This document shows positions 50,604 through 60,093 of a stretch of 64,000 nucleotides of DNA, in pieces (position 1 is the first letter of the stretch; each line of letters opens with the position of its first letter). The stretch comes from Calditrichota bacterium (lineage in GTDB: Bacteria > Electryoneota > RPQS01). The stretch is from contig JACJVZ010000001.1 in assembly GCA_020637445.1 (NCBI GenBank), positions 806,001 through 870,000 on the forward strand, read 5' to 3'. The notes beneath the pieces are model-generated. The model did no database searches. It was not told the origin of the DNA and worked only from the letters and a program-made list of their open reading frames with translations. A program made the translations under genes and the position numbers.

Positions 50604-51405
50604 GCCCGCGGGCGCAAGTCGCCTGTTGTTTGTCGGAGATGTATATGGAGAGCCCGGTCAACAGGCGGTCGTCGCGCTGTTGCCCGGGCTTCTTCGTGAG
50701 CTTGCCGTCGATGTTTGCGTCGTGAATGCTGAGAATTCCGACGGTGGAAAAGGCCTTTCTCCAAAGATCATTCGCATGTTGTTCGACGCAGGTGCGGACG
50801 TACTTTCTGGGGGCAATCACACGTTGTACAGAGACAAAGCGCACTCCGCCATCGCCGAAAACCCACACATTCTAAGGCCCGCAAATTTCCCCGCCGACGC
50901 GCCGGGCCGTGGTTTCGTTACCATTGAAGTTTCTCCTCGTGTGCGCTGGGGAGTAATCAACTTAATGGGCCGGGCAATGTTGCCTCCGTCGGATGATCCG
51001 TTCCGTCTTGCACAGTCGCTTGCCAACACAATGCACGAAGAGACCAAGTTGATTTTCGTTGATTTTCATGCTGAAGCGACGGCGGAGAAGCTTGCGCTTG
51101 CGCGTTATCTGGACGGTCAAGTGACAGCGCTTATCGGAACTCACACTCACGTGCAGACGGCAGATGAACAGATACTCCCAAGCGGAACGGCATATTTGAC
51201 AGATGTTGGTATGACGGGACCGCATTCCGGTGTGATTGGTATGGACACGGATAGCGCGCTGCACCGTTTTCTTCATCCAATGGGCGGCGGACGATTCGGA
51301 GTGGCAAAAGGCGAAATTAAGCTGCATGCTGTAGTGATTGATGCTGATCCGCAATCGGGGAAAGCACTCGCCATTCAGAGGATTCAGAAAGAGCTGGGCG
51401 AATGA
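50581..51405 (+). CDS. ymdB: YmdB-family metallophosphoesterase
   Basis: About 274 residues from TTG 50581; a TTG at 50626 (nearer the usual start RLLFVGDVYGE) is an alternative. Metal-site motifs are FVGDVYGEPG, VVNAENSDGGKG, LSGGNHTLYRD, FVDFHAEATAEK and IGTHTHVQTAD. Members act as 2',3'-cyclic-nucleotide phosphodiesterases that affect RNA levels, and rny-ymdB adjacency is widespread. Overlaps rny by 23 bp with the longer start. Confidence 0.92.
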   Translation: MPQVSPSKPAGASRLLFVGDVYGEPGQQAVVALLPGLLRELAVDVCVVNAENSDGGKGLSPKIIRMLFDAGADVLSGGNHTLYRDKAHSAIAENPHILRPANFPADAPGRGFVTIEVSPRVRWGVINLMGRAMLPPSDDPFRLAQSLANTMHEETKLIFVDFHAEATAEKLALARYLDGQVTALIGTHTHVQTADEQILPSGTAYLTDVGMTGPHSGVIGMDTDSALHRFLHPMGGGRFGVAKGEIKLHAVVIDADPQSGKALAIQRIQKELGE

Positions 51406-52964
51406 GTGTGCGAACCATACTCGGCAAAGCATGGCTCGGCCTAAATGGAACTGAGCCCGTGCGTCTCAGGCTGAGCGAAGGGAAGATCGAATCGGTTGAG
51501 AAAGGCGTCTTTTCGCAAGAACACTCCGATGACTTAGTATTGTCCGAGAATGAAGTGGTCTTGCCGGGCTTTCATGATGCGCATTTGCATTTGATAACCG
51601 GTGGACTGCAGATGGCTCAGATAGATTTCGGTGGTGCGCACTCTGTGGACGCGGCTTTGCAGCGAATCTCGGACTACATCGAGCGCCACAAGCCCGAGCC
51701 CGGTTCGTGGATACTTGGGCATGGTATAGAGCAAACAGAAATCACTATCACGCGTACCGATCTGGATCGAGTGACACAGGACTATCCGTTTTTCGCTTGG
51801 ACTCACGATCTGCATTCGGCGGTAGCGAATTCGAAAGCCTTGATCAAGGCCCGTATTGACGGTTCGACCAAAAGCCCGCCCGGTGGAATAATTGAACACG
51901 GTTTAGATGGAAAGGTCACGGGGGTGCTGCGTGAACACGCCGCGGGACTTGTGGATGATGTCATTCCTCTTCCGTCTCGAGAAGACTATCGACAAGCGTT
52001 TCTGCGTGCGCAAAGCCTTGCACTATCGCTTGGAATCACTGCTGCGAGTGCCAGCGTTCGGCCCGACTTAATCGAGGCGTATCTTTCCGTGGCGGTTTCC
52101 GCCGACCAGGTCATCAAGCTAAATATGTGGAAAGTCACCGAGTCCTTCGACTTCGAACTAGACCGGTTTGAAATGCGCGACTCCGAAAAGTTCCGTTTCA
52201 AGTGTTTCAAGGGGTTCACCGACGGCGCATTGGGATCAAGAACAGCATCATTTTGGAAACCGTACGCAGATGATGCAAGCACCACAGGCGAGTTGCTTGT
52301 GCGCGAAGGTCCGTTGGCGAGGTTTATTCGGAGCGCACATAAGGAAGGCTATCAGATTGCAATGCACGCAATCGGAGACCGGGCGAACAGCGTCGTGCTT
52401 GACGCGGTGGAAATGGCTTCCGCCAACGGCATCGGGCCGGAATTGCGGCCGCGCATCGAGCATGTGCAGCATCTACGCGAGCGCGACATCGCTCGTTTCG
52501 CCAAACTTGGCGTCATTGCGAGTATGCAGCCGATTCATTGTACCGCAGACATGAGTTTCGTGACTCGGAGGTTGGGCAGCGAGCGCGAAGCGACGTCGTA
52601 TGCATGGAAGAGTTTGCAGGACGCCGGAGCGCTGCTTACGTTCGGGAGTGACTGGCCAATTGAAACCTTGGATCCTATTGCCGGAATTCATGCTGCGGTA
52701 ACGCGGACGCGGAAGGATGGAACTCCGGCAGGTGGTTGGCTACCCGAGCAATGTGTTTCGGTGGAAACTGCGCTGCGGGCATACACTGAAGGATCGGCCT
52801 ATGCGGCAGGCTGGGAACATAAGGTGGGAAAAATTGCACCGGGATTCGCCGCGGATCTTTGCGTGTTGACAGCCGACCCTTTCAAAACAAAACCGCGTGA
52901 TTTGCATAGGCTGCAAGTCACGCGGACAATAGTCGACGGAAAAACTGTTTACGAGCTTAGTTAG
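51402..52964 (+). CDS. Amidohydrolase (YtcJ-like, metal-dependent)
   Basis: 520 residues of the amidohydrolase_3 group: LPGFHDAHLHLITGG (metal His pair), HAIGDRANSVVLDAVE, RIEHVQHLRERDIARFAKLGVIASMQPIH, FGSDWPIETLDPIAGIHAAV and GKIAPGFAADLCVLTADPF. Such enzymes hydrolyse N-acyl or cyclic amide substrates; the actual one is unknown. The ATG overlaps the ymdB stop by 4 bp, and the 3' end overlaps the convergent epimerase by 4 bp. Confidence 0.92.
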   Translation: MSVRTILGKAWLGLNGTEPVRLRLSEGKIESVEKGVFSQEHSDDLVLSENEVVLPGFHDAHLHLITGGLQMAQIDFGGAHSVDAALQRISDYIERHKPEPGSWILGHGIEQTEITITRTDLDRVTQDYPFFAWTHDLHSAVANSKALIKARIDGSTKSPPGGIIEHGLDGKVTGVLREHAAGLVDDVIPLPSREDYRQAFLRAQSLALSLGITAASASVRPDLIEAYLSVAVSADQVIKLNMWKVTESFDFELDRFEMRDSEKFRFKCFKGFTDGALGSRTASFWKPYADDASTTGELLVREGPLARFIRSAHKEGYQIAMHAIGDRANSVVLDAVEMASANGIGPELRPRIEHVQHLRERDIARFAKLGVIASMQPIHCTADMSFVTRRLGSEREATSYAWKSLQDAGALLTFGSDWPIETLDPIAGIHAAVTRTRKDGTPAGGWLPEQCVSVETALRAYTEGSAYAAGWEHKVGKIAPGFAADLCVLTADPFKTKPRDLHRLQVTRTIVDGKTVYELS

Positions 52965-53932
52965 CTCAAGTCATTGCCTTTCATCCATTCGATGAAATCG
53001 AGCAGTCCGTCTTCAAACTTAATGTCGTGACGGAATCCGAGCTCACGCTCGGCGAGAGTCGTGTCGGCAAAGGTCTGAAACACGTCTCCGGGTTGAGTAG
53101 GAAGTCTGTCGATTATTAGCGGTCGCCCAATTCCAGCTTCAATTCCTGCGAGCAGTTGCCTGAGTTCAATCGGAGAACTCGAGCCCAAGTTAAAAATTCC
53201 GTAGCGTCCGTCGGAATGATCAACCCACGCCAGCGCGCCAAGAATTCCACTCACGATATCGGAAATGTGGGTGTAGTCGCGCCGCGAACTGCCGTCGCCG
53301 AACATCGGAATCGATTCGCCGCGAATTGCTTTTCTCACGAACTTCCTGATTGCGAGATCGGGCCGTTGACGGGGCCCATAGACTGTGAAAAAGCGCAGGC
53401 AGGCGATTGAGAATCCATACAAGTGGGAATACACATGCGCGATAACTTCACCCGCTTTTTTGGTCGATCCGTAAGGACTCAAGGGATGATCCGTATTATC
53501 CGATTCGCGAAACGGACCGCCGTCTCGGTTGCCGTAGACCGATGAGCTTGAAGCAAATACGATCTTTTGCACCCCGGCTTCTTTACATAGTTCAAGCAAA
53601 GAAACCGTCGCGTCAATATTTACTTGTGCATAGAGCTGAGGTTGCTCCAAGGACGGTCTGACGCCTGCACGCGCGGCCAAATGAACGACTGCGTCGAACG
53701 AATTCGACTGAATGACCTCCGAGAGCATGTTGCGGTCGCGAATGTCCGCTTCAACGAGCGTGAAACACGGATTTCGCGTGCAGTCTCTGATGTTCTGTTC
53801 TTTTATGCTGCGCGGATAGTAGGGGTCAAAACTATCATACGCACACACGGATGCTCCCTGAGCGAGCAGGGCTTCTGCAACGTGTGAACCAATGAATCCG
53901 GCGCCGCCGGTAAGCAGGATTTTCTTCATCAT
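52961..53932 (-). CDS. NAD-dependent sugar epimerase, probably UDP-glucuronate 4-epimerase type
   Basis: About 323 residues from ATG 53932 (GTG-like starts further up are possible). Rossmann motif LLTGGAGFIGSHVAE, catalytic SSSSVYG and YGSTKKAGE (YxxxK), and the late substrate motifs FFTVYGPRQRPD and GSSRRDYTHISDI. This pattern is the extended short-chain dehydrogenase group of nucleotide-sugar 4-epimerases. It likely supplies galacturonate or a similar sugar for LPS or capsule. Monocistronic, convergent with the amidohydrolase. Confidence 0.88.
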   Translation of the reverse strand: MMKKILLTGGAGFIGSHVAEALLAQGASVCAYDSFDPYYPRSIKEQNIRDCTRNPCFTLVEADIRDRNMLSEVIQSNSFDAVVHLAARAGVRPSLEQPQLYAQVNIDATVSLLELCKEAGVQKIVFASSSSVYGNRDGGPFRESDNTDHPLSPYGSTKKAGEVIAHVYSHLYGFSIACLRFFTVYGPRQRPDLAIRKFVRKAIRGESIPMFGDGSSRRDYTHISDIVSGILGALAWVDHSDGRYGIFNLGSSSPIELRQLLAGIEAGIGRPLIIDRLPTQPGDVFQTFADTTLAERELGFRHDIKFEDGLLDFIEWMKGNDLS

Positions 53933-54097
53933 CTGGGTTAATGAAACCCCCACTCATGCAAGAGGAGGGCCAGTAAAGATAGCGGGTTTTTGCTATTCGG
54001 CGCAAATGTCTTGTGTGACTCCCAGAGCCTTCGATTTAAGGTTATAATTAACAAAATGTTAAAATTTTCACATGGCTGTCGGAATACTTCAGGGAAC

Positions 54098-54126
54098 TTG
54101 ACAAATAGCCCAGATGGTTGTAAATT
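54098..54126 (+). promoter_or_regulatory. Sigma-70 promoter of tRNA-Met
   Basis: TTGACA (54098-54103), 17 nt, TAAATT (54121-54126), then TGTGGTTTC, close to the element after the other tRNA promoters. tRNA-Met begins 40 nt after the -10 box. Confidence 0.8.
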
Positions 54127-54165
54127 TGTGGTTTCTGGACGGCAAGCAATGTGGGCCGTCTGCGG

Positions 54166-54239
54166 GGCGGAGTAGCTCAGTTGGTTAGAGCACGGGAATC
54201 ATAATCCTGGTGTCGGGGGTTCAAGTCCCTCCTCCGCTA
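54166..54239 (+). tRNA. tRNA-Met(CAT), elongator type
   Basis: Acceptor GGCGGAG/CTCCGCT with a G-T first pair, anticodon stem CGGGA/TCCTG with loop ATCATAA (CAT), T-arm GTTCAAGTC. The paired first base argues against an initiator. An Ile tRNA with modified C34 cannot be fully excluded. CCA not encoded. Confidence 0.9.
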
Positions 54240-54251
54240 CAAACAGCGCCA

Positions 54252-54285
54252 AGCCGCCGGGATTTCACCGGCGGCTTTTGTTTTG
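54252..54285 (+). terminator. Terminator of tRNA-Met
   Basis: AGCCGCCGG (54252-54260), 7-nt loop, CCGGCGGCT (54268-54276), then TTTGTTTT. Confidence 0.88.
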
Positions 54286-54332
54286 CAGGGGCTAGTGAGC
54301 TTGGACTAAGAAACAATGAAAATTTGGTTGGC

Positions 54333-55190
54333 ATGAACAAATCGGATTGGCCGAAACTTATTTGTGTAGTTTGCGGCAAGAAGCCGTTGACTGCAACGGA
54401 TAGCGGATATCACTGCGAATCCTGTGGAGCGGAGTTTCCCTTGCACAAAGCAACGGGACTTCCCGTGTTTGTCAGCGAGCGTTCTCCTCTCGATACAGCT
54501 GAGATACTTAAACACCAGGTTTCCGAGAGCGCACTGGATCTTGACGTGGCGAATAGCCATTGGAATACCGGGCCGTTGCGGCAAATGCTGGACAAGACAA
54601 GCGGCAAGACAGTCTTGAGCTACGGCAGCGGCGACGGTGGGGACCGCAAATGGTTGGAGAAAGCCGGCTACCAACTCGTGTGTTTTGACATTTATCCGGG
54701 GCCTTACACCGATGTGGTGTGTGATGGACATGAGTTGCCTTTCGATGACGCGCAATTCGACATCGTTGTGTCGACCGCAGTCTTCGAACATCTTTACAAT
54801 CCCTTTCAGGCCGCACGCGAGATCTTCCGAGTTTTGAAACCCGGCGGCACTCTCGTCGGTTCGGCGGCGTTTCTCGAAGCATATCATGCCAATTCGTATT
54901 TTCACATGAGCCACTTAGGACTTACGGAAGTGTTCAAACGAGCGGGATTTTCCGAAATTGAACTACACCCGGGCTGGTCCTTCGTCGAGTCCTTGAATGG
55001 TCGTTTCTGGGTTTGGAATAATGTCAAAGCGATCGGAAGACTTACGCGCCCGTGGCGCAGGTTTCGATACTTAGTCGGCATGGCCCTTTGGAAAGTCGCT
55101 TATGGCCTGAAGGGTCGTTCCGTACCTGAACGCATCAGGCTTGGATTTGCAGGATCGCTACTCTTTCGAGCGGTTAAGCCCGGTGAATAG
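54333..55190 (+). CDS. SAM-dependent methyltransferase with N-terminal zinc ribbon
   Basis: 285 residues from ATG 54333. The N-terminus is a Trm112-like zinc ribbon with Cys11, Cys14, Cys28 and Cys31. The class I methyltransferase core has VLSYGSGDGGDRKWLEKAGYQLVCFDI (SAM loop), DGHELPFDDAQFDIVVSTAVFEHL and PGGTLVGSAAFLEAYH. Target unknown; the layout resembles methyltransferases of envelope polysaccharide or small-molecule type. The stop overlaps the likely tilS start. Confidence 0.85.
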   Translation: MNKSDWPKLICVVCGKKPLTATDSGYHCESCGAEFPLHKATGLPVFVSERSPLDTAEILKHQVSESALDLDVANSHWNTGPLRQMLDKTSGKTVLSYGSGDGGDRKWLEKAGYQLVCFDIYPGPYTDVVCDGHELPFDDAQFDIVVSTAVFEHLYNPFQAAREIFRVLKPGGTLVGSAAFLEAYHANSYFHMSHLGLTEVFKRAGFSEIELHPGWSFVESLNGRFWVWNNVKAIGRLTRPWRRFRYLVGMALWKVAYGLKGRSVPERIRLGFAGSLLFRAVKPGE

Positions 55191-56502
55191 TGCTGTAAAC
55201 AATGGGCTCTTGCCATTGGATGCAAAGCAGCGACTCTTGCTGGCTGTGTCTGGCGGCGGAGATTCTCTGGCGATGCTGAAGTGGTTTGCCGAGCAAAAGG
55301 AGTGGCACGACCGAATCGTCTGCGCGCATATTGACCATATGCTGCAGCCTGAGTCTGAAAAAGTCGGCAGACTGGTCCGAGATTTTGCGGGGAAACTCAA
55401 AGTTCCATTTGCCATGAAACGAGTCGACGTTCCTGCTCATCTGACACGCAAGCGAGAATCCGTTGAAGCCTGCGCGCGATCATTGCGATATCGAGCTCTT
55501 GAGGAGTTGCGTACCGAATCATGCTGCGATTTCATTTTGACGGCGCACTCAAAGGATGACGATGCGGAAACGATTTGGATGAAACTGGAGCAAGGTTCAT
55601 CCTGGTTCGAAGTAACGGGAATTCCTGGCCGGCGCGAACGAATTCTCAGGCCATTCTTGTCACTTGACCGGAGACAGTTGCGAGCAGTTTTAGATACAGA
55701 AGATGCTTGGCACAACGACCCAATGAACTGCGACTCTAGATTTCCAAGAGTGCGGGCTCGCGGTGCGATTGCCTACTTTGAGCAGGATCGGGCCGATGTG
55801 CTCGATCTGCTTTCCAAGCACGGTCAGGCAGTTCGAAAGCTACAGACCCTCTCGCGAAGACTCTTAAAAGCTAATAAAAACAATAGCGTAAAAGATATTT
55901 TGGGTCATGTTGAGCACCTTGAGGATTTGCCGAAAAACTTGTATCTTGAAGACTTAGATTTTCTGGCCGTGGAAACTGCCCTTGAGGGGCTTGGAAAAGC
56001 CCAAGAGTTTCGTTTGGATGGGCCACTCCGGAGGCAATGTCTCGAGTTCATCAAGTCAAAAGGAGGGGAATCCGTCTTAGAGTTGGGAGACGGATTCTCG
56101 CTGAATCGAACTGGCCGCCACTTGTGGGTGCAGCGAAGATTAGAGAACGATTTCACACTTGGGCAAAGCGATAGTGATTTCGTGTGGACACCCGACGCTC
56201 TGGGCAAAACCACTTCCGGAGTTTGTGAGATTAATTGTCGCGAGTGGAATGTCCGAGCCTGGAAGCCCGGCGAGACTTTTTGCCCTGCAAAGCGCCGCAC
56301 TCGCAAAATCTCCGATTGGTTATCCGAGGCAGGTGTTCACCCCTCAGTACGGAAGCAATGGCCGGTGCTCTGTTGCGACGATGTTATCGTCGCCGTACCC
56401 GGATTGGGTGTACGGGAAGATGTGCAGCCGCGAGCGCAAGAGCCGTCACTGAAGATTTCATGGAGATCAATTTTACACTGTGACCAGCAAGTATCCGGAT
56501 AA
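55183..56502 (+). CDS. tilS: tRNA(Ile)-lysidine synthase
   Basis: About 439 residues from GTG 55183 (TTG 55141 is an alternative inside the methyltransferase gene). The PP-loop ATPase motif is SGGGDS (23-28), followed by CAHIDHMLQPESE and ILTAHSKDDDAETIWMKL. The C-terminal TilS substrate domain has WKPGETFCPAKRRTRKISDWLSEAGVHPSVRKQWPVLC. It makes lysidine at C34 of the CAU-anticodon tRNA-Ile so that AUA is read. tilS-hpt-ftsH is a classic gene order, seen here with overlap of hpt. Confidence 0.94.
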   Translation: MNSAVNNGLLPLDAKQRLLLAVSGGGDSLAMLKWFAEQKEWHDRIVCAHIDHMLQPESEKVGRLVRDFAGKLKVPFAMKRVDVPAHLTRKRESVEACARSLRYRALEELRTESCCDFILTAHSKDDDAETIWMKLEQGSSWFEVTGIPGRRERILRPFLSLDRRQLRAVLDTEDAWHNDPMNCDSRFPRVRARGAIAYFEQDRADVLDLLSKHGQAVRKLQTLSRRLLKANKNNSVKDILGHVEHLEDLPKNLYLEDLDFLAVETALEGLGKAQEFRLDGPLRRQCLEFIKSKGGESVLELGDGFSLNRTGRHLWVQRRLENDFTLGQSDSDFVWTPDALGKTTSGVCEINCREWNVRAWKPGETFCPAKRRTRKISDWLSEAGVHPSVRKQWPVLCCDDVIVAVPGLGVREDVQPRAQEPSLKISWRSILHCDQQVSG

Positions 56503-57049
56503 GATCATCACCGGAACCCCCCCGCGGAGTTTCCGAAAGTTCCTTCCCGAAGATGAAATTCAGAAGGCGGTTCTCAAGACCGCCGAAGACATTCACGTAA
56601 AATTTAAAGGCAAGAACCCGGTTTTTGTCGGCGTTCTGACTGGATGTTTCGTGTATATGGCCGACATCGTGCGGGCCGCCAATCTGCCGTGTACGGTTGA
56701 CTTCATTAAGCTCTCAAGCTATGGCGACGGAATGACGTCCGGTCAGATCAAGCTGATCAAGGACATTGACATGGAGATTCGCGATCGTCATGTAATACTC
56801 GTGGACGATATCGTGGACACGGGGAATTCGTGGGACTTTCTGCGCGACTTCTTAAAAGTTAGACATCCCCAAAGTTTAAGTATGGCCGCGTGCTTTCGTA
56901 AGCCCAAATCACTCCATTCAGGTGTGCATGTGGATTTTGTTTCGATCGATTTGCCTGATGAGTTTGTAATCGGATACGGATTGGATTATGCGGGAACAGG
57001 TCGACATTTGCCTGACCTCTATATTCTGGACGAACCTGAGGAATCGTGA
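56480..57049 (+). CDS. hpt: Hypoxanthine phosphoribosyltransferase
   Basis: 189 residues from GTG 56480. The PRPP loop is VILVDDIVDTGNS (105-117), with the flexible loop SSYGDGMTSGQIK and the hood segment FVIGYGLDYAG. It salvages hypoxanthine (and guanine) to IMP/GMP. Overlaps tilS by 23 bp and ftsH by 4 bp. Confidence 0.95.
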   Translation: MTSKYPDKIITGTPPRSFRKFLPEDEIQKAVLKTAEDIHVKFKGKNPVFVGVLTGCFVYMADIVRAANLPCTVDFIKLSSYGDGMTSGQIKLIKDIDMEIRDRHVILVDDIVDTGNSWDFLRDFLKVRHPQSLSMAACFRKPKSLHSGVHVDFVSIDLPDEFVIGYGLDYAGTGRHLPDLYILDEPEES

Positions 57050-58926
57050 GCTCTAACAAACAATCACAGTTTCCCAAGGGCCGCGGCCCTGACGACGACG
57101 AAACTCGCATCGAACGGCGCAAAGTTACGCGATTGCTCTACGTGTTCGCGCTGATTCTGCTGACGTCGGTAGTCGTCGCGCAATTAGTGACGCAGCGAAC
57201 GGCGGAACAACAGATGCCGTATCATGCGTTTGAACAAGCCATAACTGATGGCCGTGTACAGTCAGGTATCATTCGCGATCAGCTTTTCCATGGCAAAATG
57301 AAAGACGGATCGCGGTTTGTGGTCACTCTTCCACCCACGATCGACAGTGAACTCCTGAAAAGGTGGGAGAACGCGGGAGTGCAGCTTGATTTCAAGGTCA
57401 AGAGACCTGACATCGGTCAATACTTGATTGGTGTCCTGCCGTGGCTTCTATTGTTGGGCTTTGGCATAATCATGTTGCGCCGGATGTCGAACATGGGACC
57501 TAAAGGGCTTTTCCAGTTCGGGAAAAGCAAAGCTCGGGTCTACTCAGAATCGAATCAGAAGGTCACATTCGAAAACGTAGCCGGAGCAAATGAGGCAAAA
57601 GAAGAGCTGCGTGAGATCATAGACTTTTTGCGCGACCCGAAAAAATTTGTGCGAGTCGGCGGCCGAATTCCGCGCGGCGTATTGCTTTTGGGTCCTCCGG
57701 GAACGGGCAAGACTTTGCTCGCGAAAGCTGTCGCGGGCGAAGCGGGCGTGCCCTTTTTCTCGATCAGCGGCGCGGAGTTCGTTGAGATGTTTGTCGGTGT
57801 AGGCGCAAGCCGGGTACGTGATCTTTTCGAAACTGGAAAGAAGAATGCTCCGTGCATTATCTTCATCGACGAAATTGATGCTGTGGGACGTCATCGCGGT
57901 GCCGGATTGGGAGGTGGACACGACGAGCGCGAGCAGACCTTGAATCAGCTCCTAATTGAGATGGACGGCTTTGAGGAGAATGACGGTGTAATTCTCGTGG
58001 CCGCCACGAATCGTCCGGATATTCTCGATCCGGCGCTTCTTCGTCCGGGCCGGTTCGACCGCCAGATAGTCGTAGACAGGCCGGATGTGAAAGGTCGGCT
58101 TGCGATTCTCGAAGTCCATACGAAAAACAAGCCACTCGGCGACGACATTGATCTTGAAGTCATTGCCAAAAGTACTCCGGGAATGTCCGGTGCCGAATTG
58201 GCCAACCTGATGAACGAAGCCGCGCTGCTTGCCGCACGCCGCGACAGCGACCGTGTGATGATGCAAGATTTGGAAGCGGCAAAAGACAAGGTCATGATGG
58301 GCATAGAGCGCAAATCCGTCGTGATTCCGGAAAAAGAGAGACGCGTGACAGCCTATCACGAAGCGGGGCACGTGCTTGTTGCTATGTTCTCTCCGGAAGT
58401 CGATCCCGTGCACAAAGTAACGATCATACCCCGCGGTCAGGCACTCGGGTTAACCCATTTCGTTCCGCTCGACGACAAGCGAAGTTATTCGCGCCGCTAC
58501 CTTGAGGGACAGCTCTCCACGCTGTTGGGCGGACGCGTCGCGGAGCAGGAAGTTTTCGACGAAGTCACTTCGGGCGCAGCAAATGACCTGAAGCGTGCGA
58601 CGGAAATCGCCAAGACCATGGTCACGCGATGGGGGATGAGTGAAAAACTCGGTCCCATTACTTACGGCACGAAGCAGGAAGAGGTTTTTCTTGGCCGCGA
58701 TTATACGGTCAACCAAGACTACAGCGACGAAACGGCACATGCAATCGATCAATCCGTACGGGAAATTGTCGAGAGTGCGGAAACCCGTGCCCGCGAAATT
58801 CTCGTAAAGGAACGTGCACGGCTCGATAAGCTCGCCGTGGCGTTGGTCGAAAAAGAGTCGCTCGGGGGCGACGAAATCCGCACATTACTTGACCTTCCGC
58901 AGTTAAACGGCAAGGAAGCTTCGTGA
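57046..58926 (+). CDS. ftsH: ATP-dependent zinc metalloprotease FtsH
   Basis: 626 residues from GTG 57046. Two transmembrane helices (about 28-48 and 127-145) enclose a periplasmic domain. AAA domain with Walker A GPPGTGKT (216-223), Walker B IIFIDEIDAVG and second-region-of-homology ATNRPDILDPALLRPGRFD. The zinc protease has HEAGH (438-442) and a later third ligand in EVTSGAANDL. It degrades membrane and regulatory proteins. The stop overlaps the downstream PEGA protein start. Confidence 0.97.
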   Translation: MSSNKQSQFPKGRGPDDDETRIERRKVTRLLYVFALILLTSVVVAQLVTQRTAEQQMPYHAFEQAITDGRVQSGIIRDQLFHGKMKDGSRFVVTLPPTIDSELLKRWENAGVQLDFKVKRPDIGQYLIGVLPWLLLLGFGIIMLRRMSNMGPKGLFQFGKSKARVYSESNQKVTFENVAGANEAKEELREIIDFLRDPKKFVRVGGRIPRGVLLLGPPGTGKTLLAKAVAGEAGVPFFSISGAEFVEMFVGVGASRVRDLFETGKKNAPCIIFIDEIDAVGRHRGAGLGGGHDEREQTLNQLLIEMDGFEENDGVILVAATNRPDILDPALLRPGRFDRQIVVDRPDVKGRLAILEVHTKNKPLGDDIDLEVIAKSTPGMSGAELANLMNEAALLAARRDSDRVMMQDLEAAKDKVMMGIERKSVVIPEKERRVTAYHEAGHVLVAMFSPEVDPVHKVTIIPRGQALGLTHFVPLDDKRSYSRRYLEGQLSTLLGGRVAEQEVFDEVTSGAANDLKRATEIAKTMVTRWGMSEKLGPITYGTKQEEVFLGRDYTVNQDYSDETAHAIDQSVREIVESAETRAREILVKERARLDKLAVALVEKESLGGDEIRTLLDLPQLNGKEAS

Positions 58927-59552
58927 TAGATCACAGCGAAGAGCAACGCTTGCGTGACTTGGTTCGCCGCGAACTTGAAGCGCGCGAGGAACTCAAGTCC
59001 AAAGAAAAATCCACCGAAGTCAAGCTGACGACGATTGACGAGCTTGAACGCAAGCGTATTATCGATGAGGAGATTCAGAAATTCTATCGGGCACGCGGGG
59101 ACTACAAGCAGATTGAAAATGAAGACGGCGAGCTTGAGTGGATCACTGAGGAAGAAGCCGACGAACGCGACAAACAAATTCCTGTCGACATCGAAGAGCT
59201 TGAAGTCGGACAACGGCAAGTAAGAAACAATATTCTTTTGATTTCGTTGATGGTTTTCGTGGGGGTCGTGTTGATGTTTCTGGCTCTTCAGCAGCGGCAC
59301 GGCAATATCCAAGTTCACTCCAATATTGAGGGCGCTACGATTGTACTCGACGGTGTGCCGACCGAGTTCAAGACGGACAACGTGCTAAAAGACTTAACAC
59401 CGGGAACCCATATTATCTCCGTGGCGAAAAACGGATTTGGGATTGTCGGAGAAGCTGCCCGTCGCGTCGAGTTGAAACCCGGAGCGGAAGAAGTTCTCGT
59501 CTTTACGCTTGCGCCGAAGGAAAGGCAGATAAATGGACAAGCCGAGAATTGA
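58923..59552 (+). CDS. Single-span membrane protein with PEGA-like domain
   Basis: 209 residues from GTG 58923, which overlaps the ftsH stop (GTGA). A charged, helical cytoplasmic part (1-100) is followed by one transmembrane helix (103-122) and a C-terminal PEGA-type beta domain (about 128-197, GNIQVHSNIEGATIVLDGVPTEFKT). I recognise no named family. Coupling to ftsH raises the possibility of a protease modulator or an envelope adaptor; this is positional inference only. Its end overlaps folE by 20 bp. Confidence 0.75.
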   Translation: MIDHSEEQRLRDLVRRELEAREELKSKEKSTEVKLTTIDELERKRIIDEEIQKFYRARGDYKQIENEDGELEWITEEEADERDKQIPVDIEELEVGQRQVRNNILLISLMVFVGVVLMFLALQQRHGNIQVHSNIEGATIVLDGVPTEFKTDNVLKDLTPGTHIISVAKNGFGIVGEAARRVELKPGAEEVLVFTLAPKERQINGQAEN

Positions 59553-60093
59553 AGCCGCGGTAAGAGAGCTGCTTGCGGCAATTGGTGAAGATTCAGCGCG
59601 CTATGGCCTGCAGGGAACTCCGACCCGGGTTGCCGACATGTTCGAAGAGATATTTTCAGGCATTGGCGCTGACCCGGCCGAAAAGTTGTCGCTTTATCCG
59701 ACTGACAACACGACGGAGATGATTATTCACCGGGACATCCCTTTCTATTCGATGTGCGAGCACCATTTGTTGCCGTTTTGGGGTTTTGTTTCGATTGCCT
59801 ACATTCCGAAAGAAAACAAAGTGACCGGATTCTCTTCGCTTGCACGAGTTGTCCGCGTGCTGTCACAGCGCCCGCAATTGCAGGAGACGATGACCACGGC
59901 GATTGCCGACGTGTTGATGGACAAGCTGCAGCCGATGGGCGCGTTTGTCGTGATCAAGGCACAGCACCTTTGTCTGATGATGCGCGGCGAGAAAGTACAC
60001 GGCAGCTGGACGGTGACGTCGGCAGTGCGCGGTGCGTTGTCTAAGCAAGCGACGCGCATGGAAGCTCTTTTGCTCATGGATGGAAAAGTCTAA
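59533..60093 (+). CDS. folE: GTP cyclohydrolase I
   Basis: 186 residues. Zinc ligands Cys75 and His78 (MCEHHLLPFWG) and Cys147 (HLCLMMRG). The remaining family motifs (YGLQGTPTRVADMFEEIF, GFSSLARVVRVLSQRPQLQE, GSWTVTSAVRGAL) are intact. First step of tetrahydrofolate synthesis; directly followed by folP. Confidence 0.96.
   Translation: MDKPRIEAAVRELLAAIGEDSARYGLQGTPTRVADMFEEIFSGIGADPAEKLSLYPTDNTTEMIIHRDIPFYSMCEHHLLPFWGFVSIAYIPKENKVTGFSSLARVVRVLSQRPQLQETMTTAIADVLMDKLQPMGAFVVIKAQHLCLMMRGEKVHGSWTVTSAVRGALSKQATRMEALLLMDGKV

Noticed and set aside
54043..54062. TATAAT overlapped by the palindrome TTAACA-AAA-TGTTAA upstream of tRNA-Met
   Set aside because: No -35 at proper spacing; the better promoter at 54098-54126 explains the tRNA. 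The palindrome is AT-rich and may be chance.
53954..54165. Possible gene in the epimerase to tRNA-Met gap
   Set aside because: Only short frames without ribosome-binding sites; the region is explained by promoter sequence.
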